From assembly GCF_903914075.1 (NCBI RefSeq), contig NZ_CAIWNQ010000001.1, positions 434,001 to 498,000 on the forward strand: 64,000 nt of DNA, in the 5' to 3' direction. Source of the stretch: Ruegeria sp. THAF57. GTDB lineage: Bacteria; Pseudomonadota; Alphaproteobacteria; Rhodobacterales; Rhodobacteraceae. The notes beneath the pieces are model-generated. The model made no database searches and was not told the origin of the DNA. It worked only from the letters and a program-made list of their open reading frames with translations. Numbering within the stretch: the stretch's first letter is position 1; each line of letters opens with the position of its first letter. Both the position numbers and the translations under genes were made by a program. Below are positions 19,091 through 28,190 of this stretch, one piece after another.

Positions 19091-20872
19091 ATGTTTCAAT
19101 CCTTTGCCGTGACCGCACGTCCGGAACAAGGCCCCCCGCGCTTGGCTGCGCTACGGGCCGAGCTAGCGCAAGCGGGGTTGGATGGGTTCCTGATCCCGCG
19201 TGCGGACGCGCATCAAGGCGAATATGTCGCCCCCCGGGACGAGCGTCTGGCGTGGTTGACTGGATTTACCGGATCGGCCGGATTTTGTGTTGCCCTGTCG
19301 GACATCGCGGGCGTGTTTGTTGACGGACGCTACCGCACTCAGGTCAAGGCTCAGGTCGCATCCGACTACACCCCGGTGCCTTGGCCCGAAGTCGGCCTAA
19401 GTGCGTGGTTGAAGGAACAACTGCCGAACGGGGGAAAAGTTGGCTTTGACCCTTGGCTACACGCCGCCGGGCAGATCTCAGCCGCCCAGAAAGAACTGTC
19501 CGGCAGTGGTATCGAACTGGTGCGCAGCGATAACCTCGTCGACCGTGTTTGGAACGACCAACCGGAGCCGCCGTTAAACCCCATCAAGGCTCACCCACTG
19601 GAATTCGCCGGAGAAACCGCAGAAAGCAAAATCACGCGTTTGGCCAAGGGCCTGCGCGATGCAGGATGCTCGGCCGCTGTGATTACCCTGCCGGATTCGA
19701 TCATGTGGCTGCTAAACATTCGCGGCTCGGATATCGGCTACAACCCCGTGGCACATGGTTTCGCGATCCTACATGCCGATGGGCTGGTGGATCTGTTCAT
19801 GGCCAAGGAGAAACTGGTCATTCCTCTGGGTGACAGTGTGAATATCCACGAACCGAACGCGTTCTTGGACAGCCTCGCTGCGCTTGATGGCAAGGTACAG
19901 GTCGATCTGGGCACGTTGCCACAAGCCGTAGCGGATATCTTGTCAGATCGGATGATAGACGGCGGCGATCCATGCGCCCTGCCCAAGGCCTGCAAAAACC
20001 CGGCCGAAATCGCTGGCAGCGCCGAGGCGCACTTGCGCGACGCTGTGGCGGTTGTGGAAACCCTGTGCTGGCTAGATGCACACTCCCCTGGCACAGTGAC
20101 CGAGACCCAAGTCGTTACCCGGCTGGAAGAAAACCGACGCAGGGACAATGCGCTGCAGGACATCTCGTTCGACACGATCGCCGGAACCGGACCGAACGGT
20201 GCGATCATGCACTATCGGGTGACAGAAGAAACCGACAGTCTGCTGAAAGACGGGCACATACTGGTTCTGGACAGCGGCGGCCAGTATTTGGATGGTACAA
20301 CAGACATCACCCGGACCATCGCCATCGGAGAGGTTGGCGAAGTGGAAAAAACCTGCTTCACCCGCGTGTTGAAGGGCATGATTAACATGTCCATGTTGCG
20401 CTGGCCCGTTGGTTTGGCAGGGCGCGACATTGAATGCATTGCGCGCGCGCCGCTCTGGGCGGCGGGGCAGGATTTCAATCACGGGGTCGGCCACGGGGTT
20501 GGCGCTTATCTAAGCGTTCACGAAGGCCCCCAGCGCCTGTCGCGTGTCAGCTCTGTCCCGCTGCAACCCGGTATGATCCTGTCGAACGAACCGGGCTACT
20601 ACCGCGAGGACGCTTTCGGAATCCGGATCGAAAATCTCGTGGCTGTGCAAGAAGCCCCCGCCCTGCCCGGTGGTGATGCCGAACGCGCGATGCTGAACTG
20701 GCGTACTCTGACCTTTGTCCCGATTGACCAACGATTGATTGTAGTTGAGATGCTTACCACTGACGAGCGCGATTGGCTGAACGCCTATCACCGCGACGTT
20801 GCGGAAAAAATCAGGCCTAGGCTGGGCGCAGAGGCGCAGCTGTGGTTGGATGCCGCAACAGGGCCGGTCTGA
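19091..20872 (+). CDS. Aminopeptidase P family protein (Xaa-Pro aminopeptidase, M24B)
   Basis: A 593-residue cytosolic metallopeptidase that cleaves Xaa-Pro N-terminal bonds, of the long three-domain type. Two creatinase-like N-terminal domains (LAQAGLDGFLIPRADAHQGE, LTGFTGSAGF) precede the pita-bread domain. Its metal ligands are seen in VLDSGGQYLDGTTDITRT, HGVGHGVGAYLSVHEGP, SNEPGYYREDAFGIRIEN and the final Glu in LIVVEML. The order and size are typical of bacterial long PepP proteins. Confidence 0.93.
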   Translation: MFQSFAVTARPEQGPPRLAALRAELAQAGLDGFLIPRADAHQGEYVAPRDERLAWLTGFTGSAGFCVALSDIAGVFVDGRYRTQVKAQVASDYTPVPWPEVGLSAWLKEQLPNGGKVGFDPWLHAAGQISAAQKELSGSGIELVRSDNLVDRVWNDQPEPPLNPIKAHPLEFAGETAESKITRLAKGLRDAGCSAAVITLPDSIMWLLNIRGSDIGYNPVAHGFAILHADGLVDLFMAKEKLVIPLGDSVNIHEPNAFLDSLAALDGKVQVDLGTLPQAVADILSDRMIDGGDPCALPKACKNPAEIAGSAEAHLRDAVAVVETLCWLDAHSPGTVTETQVVTRLEENRRRDNALQDISFDTIAGTGPNGAIMHYRVTEETDSLLKDGHILVLDSGGQYLDGTTDITRTIAIGEVGEVEKTCFTRVLKGMINMSMLRWPVGLAGRDIECIARAPLWAAGQDFNHGVGHGVGAYLSVHEGPQRLSRVSSVPLQPGMILSNEPGYYREDAFGIRIENLVAVQEAPALPGGDAERAMLNWRTLTFVPIDQRLIVVEMLTTDERDWLNAYHRDVAEKIRPRLGAEAQLWLDAATGPV

Positions 20873-20932
20873 CACCGGACTGTTACAAACACCGGGCAGA
20901 GGAGAAGCCCAGAACAAAGGGATGGAATACGT

Positions 20933-21274
20933 ATGACCAAGATCACAATCCGTAAAGCGCCGGGGAAATGGAGCGTCCGTTCCGGCGGCGCTGTCCTTGG
21001 TGAAAGCACGAATGCGCTGGAGCTTTTGGAAGGCGATCTTGACCCTGTAATCTACTTCCCTCGGTCAGACATTGCCATGGCGTTTCTGGATCGCACCGAA
21101 AAACGCACACATTGCCCGCACAAGGGCGATGCCACGCATTTTTCGATTGTGAACAAATCCTCTGTCACTGAAAACGCAGCGTGGAGCTACGAAGACCCGA
21201 TCCCATCAGCCCTGGAGATCAAGGGCTACGTTGCCTTTTATAAGATCGATTCGGTCAAGGTCGAACAAATCTAA
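20933..21274 (+). CDS. DUF427 domain protein
   Basis: A 113-residue protein of the DUF427 family (nucleotidyltransferase-like beta fold of unknown function). Characteristic segments are VIYFPRSDIAMAFL, THCPHKGDATHFSI and WSYEDPIPSALEIKGYVAFY. It follows the peptidase by 60 bases. Its stop codon overlaps by four bases the stop of the convergent FAD oxidoreductase gene. Confidence 0.88.
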   Translation: MTKITIRKAPGKWSVRSGGAVLGESTNALELLEGDLDPVIYFPRSDIAMAFLDRTEKRTHCPHKGDATHFSIVNKSSVTENAAWSYEDPIPSALEIKGYVAFYKIDSVKVEQI

Positions 21275-22596
21275 ATCGCCTCTTTCATCGCCTCGACAGT
21301 TGCCATGTCATGACGGACACGTCCGAACGCCTGCGCCATTGACGTCAACGTATGCGGAGGGCACCCAATCTCAGGCAGGCAGGATGCGTCGATCACACGG
21401 ACCTTGCCGTTGAAAGCAGATCGCACGACCTGATCCACGGGATCATTCCGCTGCCCTAGGGTCAACCTGTGATAGTGAAACCCTTGACCGGGGTCAGTGA
21501 TGCCCAATGCGCTGCGCACGCCGTGAGAGGCGAGCCAGTCGAGAAGATGCTGCAAGTATTCGTCCATATCCGGTTTCGGCGTCTGTATCGCCTCAATCCG
21601 GCCCTGCCCCGGCAAATGGCGAAACTGTACTAGCGTTTTGGGTGTCCAGATCCGCACTGGCTGAACAAAATCAATAATGCGTCCTATACGTCGACCACGG
21701 AAATGAGGCCCCAGACCGAACCGGGTCGTCAGCATACTCAGCGGGGCTTGGGACACCGTGTAGACCGAGGCAAACAGCTTACAAAGTCCGTCTTGTTTCC
21801 ACTTGAGTGTTAGCGCGTTGAAATTCCCCCGGTTCGTATAGCTGCGCGGCGACCCAAGTATACGGGCGAGCCTGAGGCAATTGATCGTGTAGGGTGCATG
21901 ATCACGAAATCTGATTTCGGTAGCCGCCCTTAGGCTACGTGCCAGCAAAGTTGCCGTGCCAAGAACACCGGCAGCCAGAAACACACGGCGAGCCTTAATT
22001 CTGGTACCGTCGTCAAGCTCTAACCGAACAAGTTCCTGTTCGGTTTCTATACGCTGTACGCGACCGTTGTGGATTTCGACATCCGGCATTTCACACAGGC
22101 GCTTTTCCACCGCATTAGCCATAGCGCGCAATCCAGACCCGGGCTTGTCCTTGGTTCCCGTCAGAAGACGCGGTGCGCTTTTTTCAAATCCGTTTTCCAG
22201 TTTCTGCCGACGAACGCCGCCAACCACTTCGAAATCGGATTGGACTGCGTCGCACGCATCGCGGTAAGCCTTCCAGTTTTCAAGGAATCGTCCCTGCCCC
22301 CAAGGGTCATCCCTGTCATAGACCTGAAGCTGTTTTCCCCAATAATTGGCCAAACCACCAATTTCTGCGGCAACAAACATCGGTGGGGCATCTCCGGACA
22401 CGGCCGTTCGTTCGGCCAAATAGGCGGGCTCGCGCCGTTCATAGGCCACCGAAACTATTTTGGCCGGCCCCCCCTCAAAGGGTTGGGACGTCGCACCCGT
22501 AACAACAACCAACGATCCGGAAAAACCCTTCATCGCGGTCAGGGCGGCATAACCAGCAGGGCCAGCGCCGATCAATGCGGCATCAAAAACGCGCAT
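21271..22596 (-). CDS. FAD-dependent oxidoreductase, GMC-like
   Basis: A 441-residue flavoprotein. The N-terminal dinucleotide fold is DAALIGAGPAGYAAL (about 5-19), a second nucleotide-binding element RRVFLAAGVLGTATLLARSL lies near residue 210, and the C-terminal RVIDASCLPEIGCPPHTLTSMAQAFG matches the C-terminal block of glucose-methanol-choline oxidoreductases. The protein is shorter than standard GMC enzymes, and the substrate is unknown. It stands alone on the minus strand beside a 600-base gene-free stretch. Confidence 0.75.
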   Translation of the reverse strand: MRVFDAALIGAGPAGYAALTAMKGFSGSLVVVTGATSQPFEGGPAKIVSVAYERREPAYLAERTAVSGDAPPMFVAAEIGGLANYWGKQLQVYDRDDPWGQGRFLENWKAYRDACDAVQSDFEVVGGVRRQKLENGFEKSAPRLLTGTKDKPGSGLRAMANAVEKRLCEMPDVEIHNGRVQRIETEQELVRLELDDGTRIKARRVFLAAGVLGTATLLARSLRAATEIRFRDHAPYTINCLRLARILGSPRSYTNRGNFNALTLKWKQDGLCKLFASVYTVSQAPLSMLTTRFGLGPHFRGRRIGRIIDFVQPVRIWTPKTLVQFRHLPGQGRIEAIQTPKPDMDEYLQHLLDWLASHGVRSALGITDPGQGFHYHRLTLGQRNDPVDQVVRSAFNGKVRVIDASCLPEIGCPPHTLTSMAQAFGRVRHDMATVEAMKEAI

Positions 22597-23195
22597 GCAA
22601 CGACCCTTTTCTACACGAAACCGGATTTTGAATCCGCTTTCCGCCCCGGCAATTCATCGGAACACGGGCGTGAACCAAAGGGTACTCTGCGCATCTGAAA
22701 GGTTCAAAGCGGAGTATTCGGAACTTCCACAGGCAATAGATGGCCCAAATTCTGCCAAGCGGCCGCAAAAGGGCCAAACACCATGCGCGCGCAGAGGCAG
22801 TAGTGTAATTTGATGAACACAAAGCGAGACGCAGTAAAAACATAATAAGTTGCCCCCAAATCTCATGAGCCTTGGTGCAAGTTCGTATATTTGTCGTCTA
22901 GTCGTTTGAAATTACGTGTATTCGTAGTGCCAGATACCCGGTTAAGAAGAACGAATACTAATTGAACTCAATAAATTATCCGGGCCAACTTTGCCGATAA
23001 TAGCTGAAAATTGCTGTTTGAATCAAGAAAACAAGCCATTTCAAGGGGCGTCGAACATGTTCCACAACGGGTTCGGTGCGTTCTTAAGCACGCAAGAAAG
23101 CCCAAAGCCCAACTTTGCGGTCATTACTATTACCAAGCAAAAGTCCGTGCAGCTTAAGACGCGCCCGAAGCCTTCATTCACCCGAACATCCGAGG
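22597..23195. other. Gene-poor, comparatively AT-rich interval
   Basis: About 600 bases between the FAD oxidoreductase start and the stop of the sugar dehydrogenase. It contains only short, unconvincing reading frames (one at 23057-23245 has an AAGGGG-like ribosome site but no recognisable product). No tRNA, hairpin terminator or repeat is visible. It presumably carries the oxidoreductase promoter. Confidence 0.5.
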
Positions 23196-24821
23196 TTATT
23201 CAGCCTGCTCGCGCAGAGAAATCAGGATATCCACCAAGGCGTTAATAACCTCTGGGTCGCCCAGCGCCGGGTCAGGCATCGAGGTGTCCTGGGCCACAGA
23301 TTGCGGATTGTCCAGAAATGCGACCAACTGCTCGCGTGTCCACTCTCCTCCAGCCGACGAAAGCGACTGCGAATAATCAAAATCCGTGAGACCCGCGATC
23401 TTTCTGCCGTAGACCTCGCCCAATGACGGGGCGCTTGCGCTTGGAAGTACGCCAAAGCCGTGACATTCGGCGCAGCCGTCCAGCGCGGTTTCGACCGCGC
23501 CGGCGGTTCTGTTCGACAAACCAAGATCGCCAATTTTGGCAACGGCGAACTGGTAGCTTGGATCAAACTCGCCGACCGTCAGATGCAGCACTTTCTTCTG
23601 ATCGGTCCAAAGTGCGATCGTGTCACCATGCTGATGGACATAGCGGATGCGAAAGCCAAGCGGAATGCGCTCGGCGAACAGGATGCCTTCGCCGTTCGTG
23701 CGGATGCGGAACAGGCTGTTTCCGGCCAAGGACCCCGCCAGCATGTCACCGTCCCACGCCGGATGGAAATCGTCCACCGGCGCCAATGAGCTTACGGCGA
23801 CCGAGGGCAACCACGAATAAGCTGGAAGCTGAAATTCTGGGTGGCGTCCATAGTCGAGCGTATCCGGCAAAGGCAACTTATTGTACCGTGTACCCAGCGA
23901 AACCTGCGGCCACCCGTAATCTGAGCCCTCACGAATGAGGTTCAGCTCATCCCCTCCGCGACGGCCATGCTCGACCGTCCACAATCGGCCATCGGCATCA
24001 AACGCGATCCCCTGCATGTTCGAGTGGCCCTGACTGAAAACGCGGTGCTCACCGGTTGCCGTATCGATGGCAAGTACCTTGCCGTACATCTGGTCAGGAT
24101 CCTGCGACAGCGCCACCGGCGAATAGGTTCCGTCCATCGCATAGTCGCCAGCGGCCAGATACAATGTCCCATCATCGTCCACACGGAACCGACCACCCGC
24201 CATATGGCCCTGAATCGCGCGCCCGTCCGGGTTGGGCGCAAGACAGGGGTCCGTCGCGTACAGAATGGTCCAGTCATCCGGACTGATAGACACCGCATCG
24301 ACAGAGGTGCCGTTCAGCGGAGCAGTGGACAAGGTCGTGCGATAGCAATTGTCTGCTTCTACCCACTCGGTGAATGAGACAATCAGCTTACCGTCCACGA
24401 CGTCTACGTCGTTGTAACGAAAATAGAAATGCGCAAAATTGTAATCCGGGTTGGCCTCTTCGAAATCAAGCATGGCCTGCCACCCGTTGGGCGGCGGCGC
24501 AATATCAAGCGTCACGGCTTCATCGCCGCTGACTTCGAAAAACCCGCCTTCATGGGTCATGACGATCAGGTCATTTCCCAAACTGGTCAACGCTCCACCG
24601 CTGCCCGCACGGTCAACGGGGACGTCCAGTTCTTTCATGTTGAGGGCGGTGAAAATGGTTTCGACTTGCGCAACGCGATCCCCAGACCAGACCGGAGCGG
24701 AATGAGTTATCCCAACATGACTTGTGCGCAGTTGGTGCACTTCCCACATCATCAGGCCCAGCGAACCTGCCAATGTCACCGTGATAACGGGGCTTCTCAA
24801 CAGTCGTTTCGCGATGCTCAT
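23196..24821 (-). CDS. PQQ-dependent sugar dehydrogenase (glucose/sorbosone family) with fused C-terminal cytochrome c
   Basis: A 541-residue exported redox protein. An N-terminal hydrophobic segment (about 12-28) is a signal or anchor. The central part is a soluble-glucose-dehydrogenase/Hhip-type beta-propeller (SQGHSNMQGIAFDADGRLWTVEHGRRGGDELN, then GSDYGWPQVS), the family of PQQ-dependent aldose dehydrogenases. The C-terminal about 90 residues form a cytochrome c domain with heme site CAECH at 450-454 and a probable axial Met at 515 (TSMPDP). Electrons from sugar oxidation could pass straight to the fused heme. PQQ binding is inferred from family; the substrate is unknown. Confidence 0.82.
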   Translation of the reverse strand: MSIAKRLLRSPVITVTLAGSLGLMMWEVHQLRTSHVGITHSAPVWSGDRVAQVETIFTALNMKELDVPVDRAGSGGALTSLGNDLIVMTHEGGFFEVSGDEAVTLDIAPPPNGWQAMLDFEEANPDYNFAHFYFRYNDVDVVDGKLIVSFTEWVEADNCYRTTLSTAPLNGTSVDAVSISPDDWTILYATDPCLAPNPDGRAIQGHMAGGRFRVDDDGTLYLAAGDYAMDGTYSPVALSQDPDQMYGKVLAIDTATGEHRVFSQGHSNMQGIAFDADGRLWTVEHGRRGGDELNLIREGSDYGWPQVSLGTRYNKLPLPDTLDYGRHPEFQLPAYSWLPSVAVSSLAPVDDFHPAWDGDMLAGSLAGNSLFRIRTNGEGILFAERIPLGFRIRYVHQHGDTIALWTDQKKVLHLTVGEFDPSYQFAVAKIGDLGLSNRTAGAVETALDGCAECHGFGVLPSASAPSLGEVYGRKIAGLTDFDYSQSLSSAGGEWTREQLVAFLDNPQSVAQDTSMPDPALGDPEVINALVDILISLREQAE

Positions 24822-25060
24822 TGCCTGACCTCAACCAAGTTTTTTTGTTATCCGCAATTACTGCGGGTGCTGCTCGGGCTCATAGAAACCGGAAATTTCA
24901 TCAGTATCAACCCGGCTTGCCAATTCCTGCGAATGATTGCGGCCAATAGACTTCAACCACACCCCAAACCGAACAAACTTCACGCATTCCTCACGCGCCT
25001 GTTCAATGCAAGTGAACCGATTTGCGGGCAAAATGGCACAAAACACCATCGGAGGATGCC

Positions 25061-26428
25061 ATGTCGATCACCCGCCGCAGTTTCGTCGGAGCACTTGGCG
25101 CTGGGTTTGCCCTGCCCACAGCGTTGTGGTCGCAATCCGATCCTGTTTTGCAAGCCGTGCGCTCCACCCTGTATGGCAGCAATTCCGAATTTGCCGAGGG
25201 TATGGCCTATCTGGTCGCGCGCGGAAATCCGGATGTCGTCCCTGCCCTGCTGACCGCGATGCGGTACGGGCGGCAGCGAAGTAACGAGATCACCGGCGTG
25301 ATGCGCGATCTCACGGGCGAGACTATCGGAACCGATTGGTTCGATTGGATGCTCTGGCAAGAGAACAACCCGCAGCTCACCCCGCATCCGTCGCTGATCC
25401 CATTCAAGCGCGAAGTGCTATTGGGGATCGACTCAAATTTCGACGATTTTCTGCGCCCTGAATACCTGCAGCCCGAGAAGATGAAAATCCGGCTGGAAGA
25501 GATCACTTGGGGTGGGGTTCACAAGGATGGAATCCCTTCACTAGACAATCCGGCACTGGTGCCGGTGTCTCGGGCGGAATACCTGAACGACAGCGATCTG
25601 GTTTTCGGCGTCTCGATCAACGGGGACACACGCGCCTATCCGTTGCGGATTATGGGCTGGCACGAAATGTTTAATGAGGTCATCGGCGGCGTACCTGTCG
25701 CGTTGGCCTATTGCACGCTGTGCGGCTCGGGAATTCTGTTTGAAACGCAAGTGGCAGGGCGAAGCAAGCCTCTGGTCTTTGGCTCGTCAGGTTTTCTGTA
25801 CCGTTCGAACAAGCTGATGTTCGACCGCGAGACACACTCGTTATGGAACCAGTACACCGGCAAACCGGTTGTTGGCCCCTTGGTCAGCAGCGGTATTGAG
25901 TTGAAGCAGCGACCAGTTGTGATCACCACATGGCAAAGCTGGAAAACCTCGCACCCCGACACCAAGGTTCTGTCCCTCAAAACCGGGCACCGCAGAAACT
26001 ATGGATCAGGCGTGGTCTATCGCGACTACTTCGCATCACCCGAGTTGATGTTTCCGGCGCTGGTTGATCAATCCAAACATCAGCAAAAAGACTATGTGTT
26101 CGCCATCCGTCAATTTGGCGCGGCACGGGCCTGGCCTTTGGACGCGTTCAGTAAGACCCGCGTGATCAATGACGCAATTGATAACAAAGCGCTGGTTCTG
26201 GTTGGAAATCCGGACAAGCGCGCAGTCCGGGCCTATGAGCGGAAGTCAAACCAATTCACGGCATCTGACGGCGGTTTGGTTGATCAGGCGGGCAGGAAAT
26301 GGACAATGACCGAAGAGGCCTTGATCGGCCCTGATGGCACGCAATTGCCACGCGTTGCGGGACATATCTCATACTGGTTTGCGTGGGACAACTATCTGGG
26401 GGACGCTGCGACTGTGTATCCCGGTTAA
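25061..26428 (+). CDS. DUF3179 domain protein, Tat-exported
   Basis: A 455-residue protein beginning with a twin-arginine-type signal (TRRSFVGALGAGFALPTAL). The body shows DUF3179 hallmarks: VFGVSINGDTRAYPLRIMGWHEMFNEVIGGVPVALAYCTLCGSG, with CTLCGS as a conserved cysteine pair, and later TGKPVVGPLV. The function of the family is unknown. The ATG at 25061 has a GGAGG site 7 bases upstream and is preferred over an in-frame ATG at 25022. It is divergent from the sugar dehydrogenase, and its stop overlaps by four bases that of the convergent chloride channel gene. Confidence 0.88.
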   Translation: MSITRRSFVGALGAGFALPTALWSQSDPVLQAVRSTLYGSNSEFAEGMAYLVARGNPDVVPALLTAMRYGRQRSNEITGVMRDLTGETIGTDWFDWMLWQENNPQLTPHPSLIPFKREVLLGIDSNFDDFLRPEYLQPEKMKIRLEEITWGGVHKDGIPSLDNPALVPVSRAEYLNDSDLVFGVSINGDTRAYPLRIMGWHEMFNEVIGGVPVALAYCTLCGSGILFETQVAGRSKPLVFGSSGFLYRSNKLMFDRETHSLWNQYTGKPVVGPLVSSGIELKQRPVVITTWQSWKTSHPDTKVLSLKTGHRRNYGSGVVYRDYFASPELMFPALVDQSKHQQKDYVFAIRQFGAARAWPLDAFSKTRVINDAIDNKALVLVGNPDKRAVRAYERKSNQFTASDGGLVDQAGRKWTMTEEALIGPDGTQLPRVAGHISYWFAWDNYLGDAATVYPG

Positions 26429-28110
26429 GAATGCTCCTCGGCCGCCGTCGCCGCCAAAGCCCGATTATAGGCTTTGAGCGCGTCAATGTGGTACAGGGCA
26501 CCAACGGGGTTTTCGCAGCCGTCCTCATCCACCACGACGACCGGAATGCACGGGATGTCCACCCGATCAAAGTAAGGCATTGCGGCCTCTAATGTGGCGC
26601 TGGCCTGAACGCACAGGCCTTGTTCTATCAGCTCCTGTGCTTCGTCCTTGGTGATTGACCGTGGATCACCGATGGGGCGCATCACTGATCCGGCGCGTAA
26701 CATCGCCAACAGGTAAGCCTGCGGGCCAGCGGCCAGGTGAACATCGCGGCGCTCAAGCTGTGTCAGGAAGAACGACCTGTCGACTAGGCGCGAGGCCAGC
26801 GCGGTCGACATGGACACCGAAACCATAACGGCCAGACCGATCTGCCAGTCTCCGGTCAATTCAAAGACTATCATCGTGGTCGATATCGGCGCACCCAGCA
26901 CCGCGGCGGCAACGGCCCCCATTCCCGCAAAAGCATAGAGGGTATGTGTTCCCGATACATCCGGCAGCAACCCGGTTGCGATCAGGCCGAACGCCAACCC
27001 GGTCAATGCGCCAATCATCAAAGAAGGCGAGAAAACTCCGCCCCCCATCCGGCCACCCATCGTGATGGCCAACGCAATTGTTTTAACCACGGCAAAGACG
27101 ATGGCGGCGGTGAGCACCAAATCTCCGGTCAAGGCACGGACCGTGGTTTCGTATCCAACCCCGATGATGTGCGGGAACCAGATCGCCAGAAGCCCCAGCA
27201 TCGCGCCTGACACGGCTGGCCGCAACCAACGCGGCAGGGACAATCGGGCCTGAATGTGGTTGCCGAAGTCCTCGGCGAAAAAGATTGATCGCATCAGCAG
27301 CAGGGAAACAAGGCCGCAAATCAAACCAAGGATCAGAAAGGCGGGTAGCTCGACATAGAATTGCAGCGAGCCGGGCGTTTCCAAAACGAACTCGGTGACG
27401 TCGCCATATTCCAACCTGTTGATCACCGTGCCCGCGACCGACGCGATGACGATCGGCGCAAATGCATGCACCGCAAAATGCCGCAAGACGACTTCGAGCG
27501 CGAAAAGCGCACCCGCGATCGGAGAATTGAAGCTGGCCGATACCGCAGCCGCCACTGCACATCCCAAGAGGTCGCGCCCGGTAATGCCGTCGGCGTTAAT
27601 ACGGTCGCTGACCCATGTCGAGATGACACCGGCCATATGCACCACCGGTCCTTCGCGGCCTGTCGATCCACCCGTACTTAGTGTAATCAGGGACGCAAAC
27701 AAAGACGCAATCCCGGCCTTGCGTTCAACCCGGCCATCCGTAAGCGCCGCGCCCTCAATCACGTCGGCGACAGAACGAACGCGCCCGTCATCAGTGAATC
27801 TGTGCAGGATGATGCCAACAACCAGACCGCCAATGATCGGCGTGATCAGGATCACGAACCACGGCAGCTTTTCTGCATGACTATGCAGCAGCAGGATATC
27901 TTCGGTGTCATAGACATAGGCCTGAAGTGCCCGGATTGCCTTGCGAAATCCCAGCGCCATGAAGCCAGCCGCGATCCCAATGGCCAAAGCAATGAACCAG
28001 AATTGAATTTGACTGGGCCCCCGACGCCGCATCACCCGCCACGCATCCTTCATCGCGGCCAGAGCCTGATTGAGCTGGTTGCGCAAAACGGTGCGGGTCG
28101 ACTGAGTCAT
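26425..28110 (-). CDS. ClC-family chloride channel or H+/Cl- antiporter with C-terminal CBS-like region
   Basis: A 561-residue inner-membrane protein with about ten or more hydrophobic helices. The ClC selectivity motifs GREGP at 151-155 (gating Glu at 153) and GGRMGGGVFSPSL (GxFxP) are both visible. The C-terminal about 110 residues (SVMRPIGDPRSITKDEAQEL, then IPVVVVDEDGCENPVGALYHI) look like a CBS pair that senses ligands. A CGAGGG ribosome site precedes the ATG. Whether it is a channel or an exchanger cannot be told here. Confidence 0.92.
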   Translation of the reverse strand: MTQSTRTVLRNQLNQALAAMKDAWRVMRRRGPSQIQFWFIALAIGIAAGFMALGFRKAIRALQAYVYDTEDILLLHSHAEKLPWFVILITPIIGGLVVGIILHRFTDDGRVRSVADVIEGAALTDGRVERKAGIASLFASLITLSTGGSTGREGPVVHMAGVISTWVSDRINADGITGRDLLGCAVAAAVSASFNSPIAGALFALEVVLRHFAVHAFAPIVIASVAGTVINRLEYGDVTEFVLETPGSLQFYVELPAFLILGLICGLVSLLLMRSIFFAEDFGNHIQARLSLPRWLRPAVSGAMLGLLAIWFPHIIGVGYETTVRALTGDLVLTAAIVFAVVKTIALAITMGGRMGGGVFSPSLMIGALTGLAFGLIATGLLPDVSGTHTLYAFAGMGAVAAAVLGAPISTTMIVFELTGDWQIGLAVMVSVSMSTALASRLVDRSFFLTQLERRDVHLAAGPQAYLLAMLRAGSVMRPIGDPRSITKDEAQELIEQGLCVQASATLEAAMPYFDRVDIPCIPVVVVDEDGCENPVGALYHIDALKAYNRALAATAAEEHS

Positions 28111-28190
28111 GTGCCCTCGGGGGTCAATTCATATGCCTTACTAAGCCACGGTGGGCACATATAAAAGGCGGATCGCGCGGGTGTGAGCAG

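Noticed and set aside
23057..23245. 62-codon plus-strand frame with an AAGGGG site
   Set aside because: It has no recognisable product, overlaps the 3' end of the sugar dehydrogenase gene, and has an unremarkable composition. It is not supported as a gene.
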